A stretch of 64,000 nucleotides of DNA from Pleomorphomonas oryzae DSM 16300. Its GTDB lineage: Bacteria > Pseudomonadota > Alphaproteobacteria > Rhizobiales > Pleomorphomonadaceae. Location of the stretch: assembly GCF_000422965.1 (NCBI RefSeq), contig NZ_AUHB01000007.1, positions 62,001-126,000 on the forward strand, given 5' to 3'. Positions 30,392 through 39,037 of the stretch are shown piece after piece. The notes below the pieces were generated by a model. The model made no database searches and had not been told where the DNA came from. It saw only the letters and a list, made by a program, of their open reading frames with translations. Made by a program: the position numbers and the translations under genes. Each line of letters starts with the position of its first letter. The first letter of the stretch is position 1.

Positions 30392-30988
30392 ATGACCGAC
30401 CTGCCCGCCGCTGGCCGAAAGGCCGAGAACCCCTGGCTCAAGCTCGGGCTGGAACTCGGACCCCTTCTGGTCTTCTTCTTTGCCAACGGCCGCTTCGGCA
30501 TCTTCGCCGCCACAGGCGCTTTCATGGCCGCAATGGCTGTAGCGCTCGTTGCATCCTGGATGATCAACCGGCGCCTCGCCATTATGCCGCTGGTGACGGG
30601 CATCGTCGTTGCCATCTTCGGCACGCTGACCTTGGTGCTGCACGACGATACCTTCATCAAGATGAAGCCGACCATCGTCAATTCCTTGTTCGGCGGAGCG
30701 CTCCTCGGCGGTCTCCTGTTCGGCAAAACGCTGCTCGGCTACGTTTTCGATGGTGCCTTCCATCTCGATGATGATGGCTGGCGCAAGCTGACGATCCGAT
30801 GGGGCTTGTTCTTTTTCCTTCTCGCGATCCTCAATGAGGTCATCTGGCGCACCCAGACGACGGAATTCTGGATCGCCTTCAAGGTCTGGGGCATCATGCC
30901 GCTCACTCTGGCCTTCTCGGTCGCCCAGTTGCCACTTCTATCGCGCCATGCCGTCGAGCAGCCGGGCGCTCCCAAGGAGTCCGCATGA
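30392..30988 (+). CDS. yciB: Septation / inner membrane protein YciB
   Basis: A 198-residue integral membrane protein of the YciB/IspZ (septation protein A) family, linked to envelope synthesis and division. Several membrane segments are evident, and the family marks [23 protein letters not shown] and [14 protein letters not shown] are present. AGGAGCGATCG precedes the ATG. It comes 17 bases after lolA and overlaps the VOC gene by 4 bases, so lolA-yciB-VOC is probably one operon. Confidence 0.93.
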   Translation: MTDLPAAGRKAENPWLKLGLELGPLLVFFFANGRFGIFAATGAFMAAMAVALVASWMINRRLAIMPLVTGIVVAIFGTLTLVLHDDTFIKMKPTIVNSLFGGALLGGLLFGKTLLGYVFDGAFHLDDDGWRKLTIRWGLFFFLLAILNEVIWRTQTTEFWIAFKVWGIMPLTLAFSVAQLPLLSRHAVEQPGAPKESA

Positions 30989-31377
30989 GCCGGACCATTT
31001 CCAGTTTGGCGCTGCTGGTAGCCGATTATGACGAGGCGATCGCCTTTTACGTCGGTAAGCTCGGATTTTCGCTTCTCGACGACACGCCGCTGGGCGATGG
31101 CAAGCGCTGGGTGCGGGTCGCTCCGGCCGAAGGTGGCACTGCCCTGCTGCTCGCCCGTGCCGATGGCCCGGAACAGGCCGCGCACATTGGCGATCAAACA
31201 GGCGGCCGCGTCTTCCTTTTCCTCGAAACCGACGATTTTGCCCGCGACCACGCACTCTTCCTGAGCCGGGGCGTGGGCTTCCTCGAAAAACCACGATTCG
31301 AAGCCTATGGCACCGTCGCCGTCTTCGAGGATCTCTATGGCAACCGCTGGGACCTCATCGAGCCCAAGCGAGCCTGA
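30985..31377 (+). CDS. VOC (glyoxalase-like) superfamily protein
   Basis: A 130-residue single VOC domain with the two beta-alpha-beta-beta-beta units ([20 protein letters not shown]... and [18 protein letters not shown]...). Metal ligands are not obvious enough to assign a reaction; the family includes glyoxalases, dioxygenases and antibiotic-binding proteins. It overlaps the end of yciB by 4 bases and is followed by a hairpin. Confidence 0.8.
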   Translation: MSRTISSLALLVADYDEAIAFYVGKLGFSLLDDTPLGDGKRWVRVAPAEGGTALLLARADGPEQAAHIGDQTGGRVFLFLETDDFARDHALFLSRGVGFLEKPRFEAYGTVAVFEDLYGNRWDLIEPKRA

Positions 31378-31407
31378 CAGCTTTCCTTCTTGCCACGCCA
31401 TACCCAT

Positions 31408-31436
31408 CCAAAGGCTGGATCAAATCCGGCCTTTGG
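31408..31436. other. Strong hairpin between the VOC gene and patB
   Basis: A 13-base stem with one T-G pair (CCAAAGGCTGGAT / ATCCGGCCTTTGG) and a CAA loop. No T-run follows, so it may be a Rho-assisted 3' end for lolA-yciB-VOC or a leader element of patB. Confidence 0.5.
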
Positions 31437-31480
31437 GTCTAGTGTCGTCTGATCTGTCTCTAGCGTAAGGACTTTTGTTC

Positions 31481-32629
31481 ATGGCTGTCCACGACTTCGA
31501 TACCGTCCTCGACCGACGGCAGGTACCCACCTCGAAATGGGACCGCTATCCGGAGGGCGTGCTGCCGATGTGGGTGGCCGACATGGACTTCCCGGTTGCC
31601 GAGCCCATCGCCGCTGCCTTGCGCGACCGCCTGGGACATCCGGTATTCGGCTATGGCGGACCCGGCCCGGCGACGCTCCGCGACGTAATAGCCGCTGACA
31701 TGCGGGACCTCTACGGCTGGTCCATATCGCCAGCCGACGTGGTGTTCCTGCCCGGTGTGGTCCCCGGCTTCAACCAGGCGCTTAAGGCCTTCACTGAGGC
31801 TGGCGACCGCCTGGTGGTGGAGACGCCGGTCTATCCGCCGATCCTCTCCGCTGCCGACAACTGGGGACTTACGCGCGTCGATGTGCCGGTTCTGCCCGTC
31901 TCCGAAGGGACTGCCGTCGATATCGGTCGGCTCACCGCTGCGCTGGCCGACGCGAAAGCGTTCCTGCTGTGTAATCCACATAATCCCACCGGCAAGCTGC
32001 GGACACGAACCGAGCTCGAAGCCATCGCCAAAGCCTGCCTTTCGTCAGGTGCGGTAATCATTTCGGATGAGATTCATTGCGACATCGTCTACGGCGGTAA
32101 AAGGCATGTACCGATCGCCGCGCTGTCGCCTGAGGTCGCCAGCCATACCATCACGCTGATGGCTGCCAGCAAGACCTACAACATTGCCGGTCTGAAGACT
32201 GCCTATGCCATCATTCCGGACGCCGAGTTGCGGCGCCGCTTCGCCGCCGCCAACCTCGGCATGAGCGAAGGCGCCAATGTACTCGGCCTCGTCGCCACCG
32301 AAGCAGCGCTCAAGCACGGTCGTCCATGGAAACAGGCGCTGCTCGCCTACCTCGAAGCCAATCGCGACCATCTGATCGCCCGCCTTGGCCGAGAGATTCC
32401 GGAAATCCGTATCAACGCACCGGAAGCAACCTACCTCGCTTGGCTGGATTGCTCCGCGCTCGAACTCGGCGACGCCTATCGCTTCTTTCTTGACATGGCC
32501 AAGGTTGCCTTCAATCCAGGCTCCAGTTTTGGTGGCGACGCGCAGCATGTTCGGCTCAATTTCGGCTGTCCACGCGCTTTGCTCGATGACGGTATCGACC
32601 GCATGGTAAAGGCGCTATCGCAACGCTGA
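31481..32629 (+). CDS. MalY/PatB family aminotransferase (C-S lyase)
   Basis: A fold-type I PLP enzyme of 382 residues, of the MalY/PatB group that cleaves cystathionine and other C-S bonds. The PLP lysine is K231 in AASKTYNIAGLK; PMWVADMDFPV near the N-terminus, NPHNPTGK and SDEIHCDIVYGG are hallmarks. The ATG is favoured over an upstream TTG because AAGGA lies 9 bases before it. It could act in methionine synthesis or cysteine breakdown. It ends at a strong two-way terminator. Confidence 0.85.
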   Translation: MAVHDFDTVLDRRQVPTSKWDRYPEGVLPMWVADMDFPVAEPIAAALRDRLGHPVFGYGGPGPATLRDVIAADMRDLYGWSISPADVVFLPGVVPGFNQALKAFTEAGDRLVVETPVYPPILSAADNWGLTRVDVPVLPVSEGTAVDIGRLTAALADAKAFLLCNPHNPTGKLRTRTELEAIAKACLSSGAVIISDEIHCDIVYGGKRHVPIAALSPEVASHTITLMAASKTYNIAGLKTAYAIIPDAELRRRFAAANLGMSEGANVLGLVATEAALKHGRPWKQALLAYLEANRDHLIARLGREIPEIRINAPEATYLAWLDCSALELGDAYRFFLDMAKVAFNPGSSFGGDAQHVRLNFGCPRALLDDGIDRMVKALSQR

Positions 32630-32696
32630 TGACATGTATCGCCATCGTTTCGCTTTAGCTTTCAAAGTGATGGGATAAAAAACGGATCCGAAATAC

Positions 32697-32730
32697 AAAC
32701 GCCCCCGGCGAGCAATCGCCGGGGGCGTTT
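32697..32730. terminator. Bidirectional intrinsic terminator between patB and parB
   Basis: A perfect 15-base stem (AAACGCCCCCGGCGA and its complement) with a GCAA loop, with T-rich and A-rich flanks suiting both directions. It separates the convergent patB-type gene and parB. Confidence 0.9.
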
Positions 32731-32770
32731 CGTTATCGACTCTTTCGGCTCCGAATCGAAGTCCGGGCGC

Positions 32771-33655
32771 TCAGGCATCCAGCCGGCGAATGATCTCATC
32801 GAGCTGGTCGAGGTTTGAATATCCGAGGCGCACCTCACCGGACCCATTGGGTTTGTGGCGGATCTCGACGGATAGTCCCAACGCGTCGGAAAGGCGCCTC
32901 TCAAGGGCGCGCGTATCGGCGTCCTTGTCCGGCTTTGCCGCCCTTGCCCGGCCATGCGGCTCGGAAATGGTCGCCTGCGCCAACGTTTCAGCCGAACGAA
33001 CCGTCAAGCCTTCGTCGACGATGCGTTTGGCCAGCGCCACCGGGTCGGGGGCAGCGATCAGCGCACGAGCGTGGCCGGCTGTCAGCGCGCCGTCGTTGAG
33101 ATATTGCTTCACCGGTTCCGGCAGCTTGAGAAGACGCAGCGTATTGGCAACGTGGCTGCGGCTCTTGCCGATCACCGCGGCAAGGTCGTTCTGGGTGTAC
33201 TCGAATTCCTGGATGAGCTGATCGTAGCCCATCGCCTCTTCCAGCGGGTTGAGATCCTGCCGCTGGACGTTTTCGATGATGGCGATTTCCAACGCCTCAC
33301 GGTCGGTGACGTCCTGAATGACGACCGGGATTTCGTGCAGGCCCGCCTTCTGTGCCGCGCGCCAGCGACGTTCGCCGGCGATCAACTCGTAACCGTTGCC
33401 GCCATTCGGCGCCGGCCGCACCACCACCGGCTGGATCATGCCATGCTGACGGATGGAGCCAGCCAGTTCGTCGAGTTCCTCTTCCTTGAACAGCCGGCGC
33501 GGGTTTTTGGGATTGGCCTTGATGAGGTCAATCGCCACCTTGCGAAGGCCGCGCACCCGCTCCACCACCTCAAACTCGGAACTGGCGTCGCCGATCAGCG
33601 CCGCCAGTCCTCGGCCGAGCCGCCGACGTCCGCTTTCGTCGCTGACGCTGCTCAT
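32771..33655 (-). CDS. parB: Chromosome partitioning protein ParB
   Basis: ParB is a CTP-dependent DNA clamp that loads at parS and spreads. The 294-residue protein has the N-terminal ParA-activating LGRGLAALIG (13-22), the CTP-binding GERRWRA (94-100), a helix-turn-helix (LAAVIGKSRSHVANTLRLL) and a C-terminal dimerisation part (EVRLGYSNLDQLDEIIRRL). It is the last gene of mnmG-rsmG-parA-parB. Two candidate parS sites lie 3.8 and 5.4 kb upstream. Confidence 0.96.
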   Translation of the reverse strand: MSSVSDESGRRRLGRGLAALIGDASSEFEVVERVRGLRKVAIDLIKANPKNPRRLFKEEELDELAGSIRQHGMIQPVVVRPAPNGGNGYELIAGERRWRAAQKAGLHEIPVVIQDVTDREALEIAIIENVQRQDLNPLEEAMGYDQLIQEFEYTQNDLAAVIGKSRSHVANTLRLLKLPEPVKQYLNDGALTAGHARALIAAPDPVALAKRIVDEGLTVRSAETLAQATISEPHGRARAAKPDKDADTRALERRLSDALGLSVEIRHKPNGSGEVRLGYSNLDQLDEIIRRLDA

Positions 33656-33724
33656 GACTTCCCCTTCGCTCTCGTTGACCTCTGCATTCGCTAAAGGCCC
33701 TTATGTTCCGTTGTCCTGCGTTCC

Positions 33725-33747
33725 GTCCGAAATGCCTCGTTTCGGAC
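33725..33747 (-). other. Hairpin between parA and parB
   Basis: An 8-base perfect stem (GTCCGAAA / TTTCGGAC) with a 7-base loop in the 102-base gap. No T-run. It could tune parB relative to parA. Confidence 0.4.
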
Positions 33748-33757
33748 CAGAAACGCC

Positions 33758-34585
33758 TTAAGCCGCCACCGCCCGGAAGCGCCGCTCACGCTGAATGATC
33801 TCAGACGCCAGCTTCAGATAGGCCTGGCTGCCACTGCACTTGAGATCGTAGAGCAGCGCCGGCTTTCCATAAGATGGGGCTTCCGAAACCCGGACGTTGC
33901 GCGGAATGATTGTCTCGTAAACGGCGTCGCCCATATTGGTGCGAACGTCCTGCACCACCTGGGCGCTGAGGTTGTTGCGACCGTCGTACATGGTGAGCAC
34001 GATACCATGAATGCCCAGCTCTGGGTTCAGGCTGCGCTTTACTTGCTCGACGGTCGACAAAAGCTGCGACAAACCCTCCAGCGCAAAAAACTCACATTGC
34101 AGCGGCACCAGGATGGAGTGCGATGCCGAGAGGGCGTTGATGGTCAAAAGATTGAGCGACGGCGGGCAGTCGATCAGCACGTAGGTGAAGCGCTTTTCTC
34201 CTGCATCCTCGACCGCCTCGACATGCCGGGCGATTGCCTTTCTGAGGCGATAGGCACGGTCCCCGGAACTGGCGATTTCCAGCTCGACACCCAGGTTATC
34301 CAGCGTTGAAGGCGCCACCGTCAGGCGCGGCACCGCCGTCGGCACCAAAGCGTCCCGAAGTTCCGCTTCGCCGATCAGCACGTCATAGGTCGACACCTTG
34401 CGTGACTTGCGATCGATACCTAAGCCGGTCGATGCGTTACCCTGCGGGTCGAGGTCGATGATCAACACTTCCTCGCCGATGGCGGCCAGCGCCGTGCCGA
34501 GGTTGATGGCCGTCGTTGTCTTGCCAACGCCACCCTTCTGGTTCGCCAGCGACAACACGCGAGGACTTGTGGGAAGGCGGTTCAT
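33758..34585 (-). CDS. parA: Chromosome partitioning ATPase ParA
   Basis: ParA is a Walker-type ATPase that binds nucleoid DNA and moves ParB-parS complexes to the poles. The 275-residue protein has the deviant Walker A KGGVGKTT at 17-24, Walker A' LIIDLDPQGNAST and Walker B YVLIDCPPSLN. Its start overlaps rsmG by 4 bases, so it is translated with the mnmG-rsmG transcript. Confidence 0.97.
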   Translation of the reverse strand: MNRLPTSPRVLSLANQKGGVGKTTTAINLGTALAAIGEEVLIIDLDPQGNASTGLGIDRKSRKVSTYDVLIGEAELRDALVPTAVPRLTVAPSTLDNLGVELEIASSGDRAYRLRKAIARHVEAVEDAGEKRFTYVLIDCPPSLNLLTINALSASHSILVPLQCEFFALEGLSQLLSTVEQVKRSLNPELGIHGIVLTMYDGRNNLSAQVVQDVRTNMGDAVYETIIPRNVRVSEAPSYGKPALLYDLKCSGSQAYLKLASEIIQRERRFRAVAA

Positions 34586-35292
34586 CGGCGGGCATCCTGC
34601 TCTGGAAAGCCGGCAGTCGGCAGCCGGCGGACGTTATCGACGAGGATTATGCGGCTGTCGGGTTCGATCCGGCTCTGATGTTCTACCAGATCGAAGCCCC
34701 ACGAGAGAGCGGCTTGCTGGCGCTCCGTAGCAAAATCCTGTCCCTTGTGGAAAACGCCGGTTGCCCCAGCCGTCAGCCAAGGCTCGGCATAGACGAAAAG
34801 CCTGTCGAGCGACGCCAGGGCGCGCGCCGAAACGGCATCGAATCGACCATCGCCGGCTGCCAATCGTTCCGGTATCGACTCGATCCGTTCGCAAAGGATC
34901 TTGGCGGGCAATTTCAGCTCTCGAGCCACGGCTTGCAAGAATGCCGCCTTACGGCCATTGGATTCCACCAACGTAACTGAACCGCCCTCGGTGTCGGCCA
35001 GCAGAATGGCAGTCACAAGGCCCGGAAAACCAGCCCCCGAACCAAGGTCAAGCCAGCGTTTTGCCGCAGGCAGCGCGGCGAAGGCCTGTGCTCCGTCAGC
35101 CACGTGCCGCCGCCAGATATCGGGAAGCGTCGATGGTGCTACCAAATTCTTGATCGGCTGCCACTTCCGCACGAGTTCGACATAGGCAACGAAGCGCCTT
35201 TCCATGGCGGCGTCGAGCGGGAGAATGGCCCGTACGGCATCCAAACCGTCGGCATCGTTCTTCACAGATGATACAGCTGCCTTGCCGGCCAT
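34582..35292 (-). CDS. rsmG: 16S rRNA (guanine527-N7)-methyltransferase RsmG
   Basis: RsmG (GidB) methylates G527 of 16S rRNA. The 236-residue protein shows LVRKWQPIKNLVAPS, the SAM motif WLDLGSGAGFPGLVTAI and VTLVESNGRKAAFL. It overlaps the stop of mnmG by one base and parA by 4 bases, so these genes form one coupled operon. Confidence 0.96.
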   Translation of the reverse strand: MAGKAAVSSVKNDADGLDAVRAILPLDAAMERRFVAYVELVRKWQPIKNLVAPSTLPDIWRRHVADGAQAFAALPAAKRWLDLGSGAGFPGLVTAILLADTEGGSVTLVESNGRKAAFLQAVARELKLPAKILCERIESIPERLAAGDGRFDAVSARALASLDRLFVYAEPWLTAGATGVFHKGQDFATERQQAALSWGFDLVEHQSRIEPDSRIILVDNVRRLPTAGFPEQDARR

Positions 35293-37175
35293 CAGGCAAC
35301 CTCCCCTGTCGGCCGCGCCGCGAGCTTACGCAAGTGGGCGAGCAGCAAGGTCAGGCTGGCCGGCGTTACGCCATCGATACGGCCAGCTTGACCGAGCGTT
35401 GCTGGCCGTACGGCTGCAAGCCTCTGCCGCACCTCGTTGGAAAGACCGGTTACCATTCCGTAATCAAGGTCGGCAGGGAGTGCACGGGCCTCGTCGCGCC
35501 TGAAGGCGGCAATGTCCGCTTCCTGCCGATTGAGATAAACGGCATAAAGCGCCTCGGTTTCTAGCGCCACCGTTGTTACGCCATCGAAACGGCCGAGCTC
35601 CGGCCAAATGGCGGCGAGGCGAGCAAGCGACATATCCGGATAAGCCAGCAACTCGTAGGCAGTCCGGCGCACGCCGTCCTGATTGAGCGCAAGACCATGC
35701 CCTTCCGCCTCGCGCGGACTGAGAGACAGCGAGCGAGCCAACTGGCGTGCACCCTCAAGCGCCACCATTTTGGCCGAGAAAGCCGCATTGCGCGCCGAAC
35801 CGACGATGCCGAGGTCAAGTCCACGGGTGGTCAGACGCTGATCGGCGTTGTCTGCCCTCAGCGATAACCTGTATTCAGCCCGCGAGGTGAACATCCGATA
35901 GGGCTCGCTCACCCCCTTGGTGACCAGATCGTCGATCATCACGCCGAGATAGGCTTCGGCGCGATCGAAAGTGACACCGTCGGCGCCGCCAGCCCGTCGA
36001 GCTGCGTTGAGGCCGGCCACCAACCCCTGCGCCGCCGCTTCCTCATAGCCTGTGGTGCCGTTGATCTGGCCGGCCAGAAACAAACCGGTCAATTTCTTGG
36101 CTTCCAGCGTCGGCTGCAGCTCGCGAGGATCAACGTGATCGTATTCGATGGCATAGCCATATTGGACGATGCGCGCATGTTCGAGACCGGGAATGGAGGC
36201 AATGATGGCATCCTGCACGTCCTCCGGAAGAGAGGTCGAGATACCGTTCGGATAAACGAGATCGCTGTCGAGGCCTTCTGGCTCCAGAAAAATCTGGTGG
36301 CCATCACGATCACCGAAGCGAACAATCTTGTCCTCGATGGACGGACAGTATCGTGGTCCACGGCTGCCGATCTGCCCCGAATACATCGGCGAGCGATGAA
36401 CGTTATCCCGGATCACCCGATGGGTGGCCTCGCTGGTTCGGGTGATATGGCAGGCCACCTGCGGCTGAGTAATCGCGCCTGTAAGAGTCGAGAAAGGGTC
36501 CGGCTCGTCATCACCCGGCTGCGCCTCCAGCATGGCGTAATCAATCGAGGAACGGTCGAGGCGAGGTGGCGTGCCGGTTTTAAGGCGGCCGAGGCGCAGC
36601 CCAACGCGCGCAAGCGTTCGGGATAGCCCGAGGGCCGGCTTCTCGCCAATACGTCCAGCGGGCGTCGTTTTGGGACCGAGATGAATCAGGCCGGATAAGA
36701 AAGTACCGGTCGTCAGGACGACTGCGCCGCACGCCAGACGGCGACCATCGGCCATGACGACCGCCGCAACCTGCCCATTCGACACGTCGATATCGTCCAC
36801 CTCCCCTTCGATCACCCTCAGGTTCGTTGCCGCCGAAATCTCGGCCTGCATCGCCGCTTTATAAAGTTTGCGATCGGCTTGGGCGCGGGGGCCACGTACC
36901 GCCGGTCCCTTGCGCCGGTTGAGCAAACGGAACTGGATGCCGGCAGCATCGGCCACGCGACCCATCAGGCCATCGAGAGCGTCAACCTCGCGCACCAAGT
37001 GCCCCTTGCCGAGGCCACCGATCGCCGGGTTGCAGGACATGGCGCCAATGGTCGAAAAAGCGTGCGTTATCAATGCGGTTCTGGCCCCGCTGCGCGCAGC
37101 GGCATGCGCCGCCTCGGCACCGGCGTGACCGCCGCCAATAACAATCACGTCGAAGCGTTCAAAATCGCCCACCAT
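35292..37175 (-). CDS. mnmG: tRNA U34 carboxymethylaminomethyl enzyme MnmG
   Basis: MnmG (GidA) works with MnmE to make cmnm5U34 in tRNA. The 627-residue flavoprotein has the FAD motif GGGHAG at 14-19, [13 protein letters not shown], and the C-terminal helical MnmE-interaction domain. It is the first gene of mnmG-rsmG-parA-parB. Its 383-base upstream region carries parS, a DnaA box and several GANTC sites. Confidence 0.97.
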   Translation of the reverse strand: MVGDFERFDVIVIGGGHAGAEAAHAAARSGARTALITHAFSTIGAMSCNPAIGGLGKGHLVREVDALDGLMGRVADAAGIQFRLLNRRKGPAVRGPRAQADRKLYKAAMQAEISAATNLRVIEGEVDDIDVSNGQVAAVVMADGRRLACGAVVLTTGTFLSGLIHLGPKTTPAGRIGEKPALGLSRTLARVGLRLGRLKTGTPPRLDRSSIDYAMLEAQPGDDEPDPFSTLTGAITQPQVACHITRTSEATHRVIRDNVHRSPMYSGQIGSRGPRYCPSIEDKIVRFGDRDGHQIFLEPEGLDSDLVYPNGISTSLPEDVQDAIIASIPGLEHARIVQYGYAIEYDHVDPRELQPTLEAKKLTGLFLAGQINGTTGYEEAAAQGLVAGLNAARRAGGADGVTFDRAEAYLGVMIDDLVTKGVSEPYRMFTSRAEYRLSLRADNADQRLTTRGLDLGIVGSARNAAFSAKMVALEGARQLARSLSLSPREAEGHGLALNQDGVRRTAYELLAYPDMSLARLAAIWPELGRFDGVTTVALETEALYAVYLNRQEADIAAFRRDEARALPADLDYGMVTGLSNEVRQRLAAVRPATLGQAGRIDGVTPASLTLLLAHLRKLAARPTGEVA

Positions 37176-37416
37176 GGCTCCGATATCTGTCGATGCCCCA
37201 CCTAAAGGGGCGAATCTTCATTGTGGTAAGGCTGTCGCTGTTTATCCACCCGCGCTCTCTGCAGGGTTTGCGTTGGAACTCGCGATTCAGGACGGCCTTA
37301 ATAAGGCAAGTTGGCCCATAAGGTCAAAGCCGAAGCGCCGTTTTCTGCGCTTTCTCGGTCGTCCTTTGGCCGGCCAGGCCGTTTTCCGGATTCGGTTCGG
37401 ATGCGAATCCGACTGT

Positions 37417-37425
37417 TTATCCACA
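37417..37425 (+). promoter_or_regulatory. DnaA box (perfect)
   Basis: TTATCCACA matches the DnaA-box consensus exactly. It lies 11 bases before the parS palindrome. Confidence 0.6.
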
Positions 37426-37435
37426 GGCTGTGGAG

Positions 37436-37451
37436 TGTTTCACGTGAAACA
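37436..37451. other. parS centromere site (perfect)
   Basis: TGTTTCACGTGAAACA, the universal ParB-binding palindrome, here within an 18-base perfect palindrome (GTGTTTCACGTGAAACAC). It lies upstream of mnmG in the parAB operon. Confidence 0.93.
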
Positions 37452-37558
37452 CCGTTAATTTTTTGCAACTCCACCCGCGATTTGTCGCCACATCTATCAT
37501 CGAAAACGCGGTCGACCAGAATGTAATCGCGCTACGATTCGTTTCGGATAGGAATCGG

Positions 37559-38857
37559 TTATTTACCGATACAGAACGTCGAGAAGATCGAGCCAAGCAC
37601 TTCCTCAACGTCAATACGACCGGTCAGGCGACCAAGCGCTTCGCCGGTCTGGCGCAAACGGTCTGCTACGATCTCGGTTGGAAGATTGACATCTTCCGCG
37701 CCGTGGAGCGCCTCGACCGCCTGTTGCAGGCATTGTCGCTGGCGGGCTCGGGTAACCAAGGGGGGCTCGCCCCCGAGACGGTTGGCCGCTTCCCCTGCCA
37801 CCTGCCGGATGAGGGCATCAATGGTTGTTCGGTCTCGAACTGAGACCGACAGCTCTTTCCTCTCACCCAACCGGAGATCGGCTTTTGTCTGAACGGTGAA
37901 AATCTTGACGCCAAGCGCGTAGATATCCTGCGGCGGCCTATCGCCATTCTCAGTCAGCCAGAGAATAAGATCCGCCGCCGCTGCGCGCGCCCGGCCCCGT
38001 CGCATGCCCTCGGCTTCAATGACATCGCCACCATCCCGGAGGCCGGCGGTATCGACCAGCGTGACGGCGTAACCATCGAGATCGAGACGGACTTCAAGAA
38101 GGTCGCGCGTGGTGCCTGGTATGTCGGTGACAATGGCAACGTCTCGCTCGGCCAATGTATTAATGAGGCTGGACTTGCCCGCATTGGGCGGGCCGAGCAC
38201 CACCACCTCAAAGCCATCGCGGATTCGCTCGCCGCGCTGGCCGGCCGTCAACTCACGCTCCATCTCGCTCCGCAAAGCAGCAACACCGATGCCGACCATG
38301 CTGGAAACACCTTCCGGCACGTCTTCCTCGTCAGAAAAATCGAGGTCGGCTTCTACGTGCGCCCTGAGCTCAATGAGCCGCTGACGCCAGCCCTCAGCGC
38401 GCGAGCGGAATGCGCCGCCCGCCAAGCGCAAGGCAAGACGCCGCTGGGCTTCAGTCTCGGCCGCGATGAGATCGGCTAGCCCCTCGGCTTCCGTCAGGTC
38501 AAGGCGGCCGTTTTCGAAGGCACGACGGGTGAACTCACCAGCCTCAGCCAGTCGCAGCCCGGGCTGGCTTCCGAGAAAGCCAAGAAAAGCCGATACCACC
38601 GCGCGACCGCCATGTAGGTGAAATTCGGCAACGTCTTCTCCGGTAAAGCTGCCCGGTGCCGGAAAGAACAACACCAGGCCCCGATCGACGACTTTGCCAT
38701 CGTTGCCCCGTATTGCCTTCAACACTGCCCGGCGCGGATCGGGCAATAAGCCGATCGTTGTTTCGAGTACGAATCGAACGCTGGGTCCGGAGACGCGTAC
38801 GATGGCGACACCGCTCGGCGTCGCCCCTGACGACAAGGCGAAGATCGTATCGGTCAC
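37559..38857 (-). CDS. mnmE: tRNA modification GTPase MnmE
   Basis: MnmE (TrmE) is the GTPase partner of MnmG. The 432-residue protein has the N-terminal folate-binding region (FALSSGATPSGVAIVRVSG), a G domain with GPPNAGKSSL, DIPGTTRD and DTAGLRDGG, and the C-terminal CIGK box. Length and motifs are normal. It comes after rho on the minus strand, with parS and a terminator in between. Confidence 0.97.
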   Translation of the reverse strand: MTDTIFALSSGATPSGVAIVRVSGPSVRFVLETTIGLLPDPRRAVLKAIRGNDGKVVDRGLVLFFPAPGSFTGEDVAEFHLHGGRAVVSAFLGFLGSQPGLRLAEAGEFTRRAFENGRLDLTEAEGLADLIAAETEAQRRLALRLAGGAFRSRAEGWRQRLIELRAHVEADLDFSDEEDVPEGVSSMVGIGVAALRSEMERELTAGQRGERIRDGFEVVVLGPPNAGKSSLINTLAERDVAIVTDIPGTTRDLLEVRLDLDGYAVTLVDTAGLRDGGDVIEAEGMRRGRARAAAADLILWLTENGDRPPQDIYALGVKIFTVQTKADLRLGERKELSVSVRDRTTIDALIRQVAGEAANRLGGEPPLVTRARQRQCLQQAVEALHGAEDVNLPTEIVADRLRQTGEALGRLTGRIDVEEVLGSIFSTFCIGK

Positions 38858-38942
38858 GACTCAATCCTCTCGGTCATCCATGGAGGGGTCGAGTGAGTTT
38901 GGCGCCAGAGAGAGCGAGTGCTCACGGGAGCCACAAAAGCAA

Positions 38943-38965
38943 CAAAGGGCCCAGCGGGCCCTTTG
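38943..38965 (-). terminator. Probable terminator after rho
   Basis: A 10-base perfect stem (CAAAGGGCCC / GGGCCCTTTG) with an AGC loop, followed on the minus strand by a T-rich stretch. Confidence 0.65.
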
Positions 38966-39008
38966 CAACCGTTCCTGAATCAAATTGGAACCGAATCGAT
39001 GGTCCCAA

Positions 39009-39024
39009 TGATTCACGTGAAACA
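39009..39024. other. Second parS-like site (one mismatch)
   Basis: TGATTCACGTGAAACA differs from parS at one base of the left arm. It lies just after the rho stop codon, 1.6 kb from the perfect site. Confidence 0.75.
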
Positions 39025-39037
39025 CCCTGACAATCTG

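Larger units (their letters stand above)
37176..37558. promoter_or_regulatory. mnmE-mnmG intergenic control region
   Basis: The promoter region of mnmG-rsmG-parAB. It has a perfect DnaA box at 37417, a one-mismatch box (TTATCCACC) at 37242, a perfect parS, an inverted repeat GGATTCG / CGAATCC at 37388-37410, and six GANTC sites (37212, 37284, 37389, 37405, 37536, 37552). No gene fits here. Confidence 0.65.
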
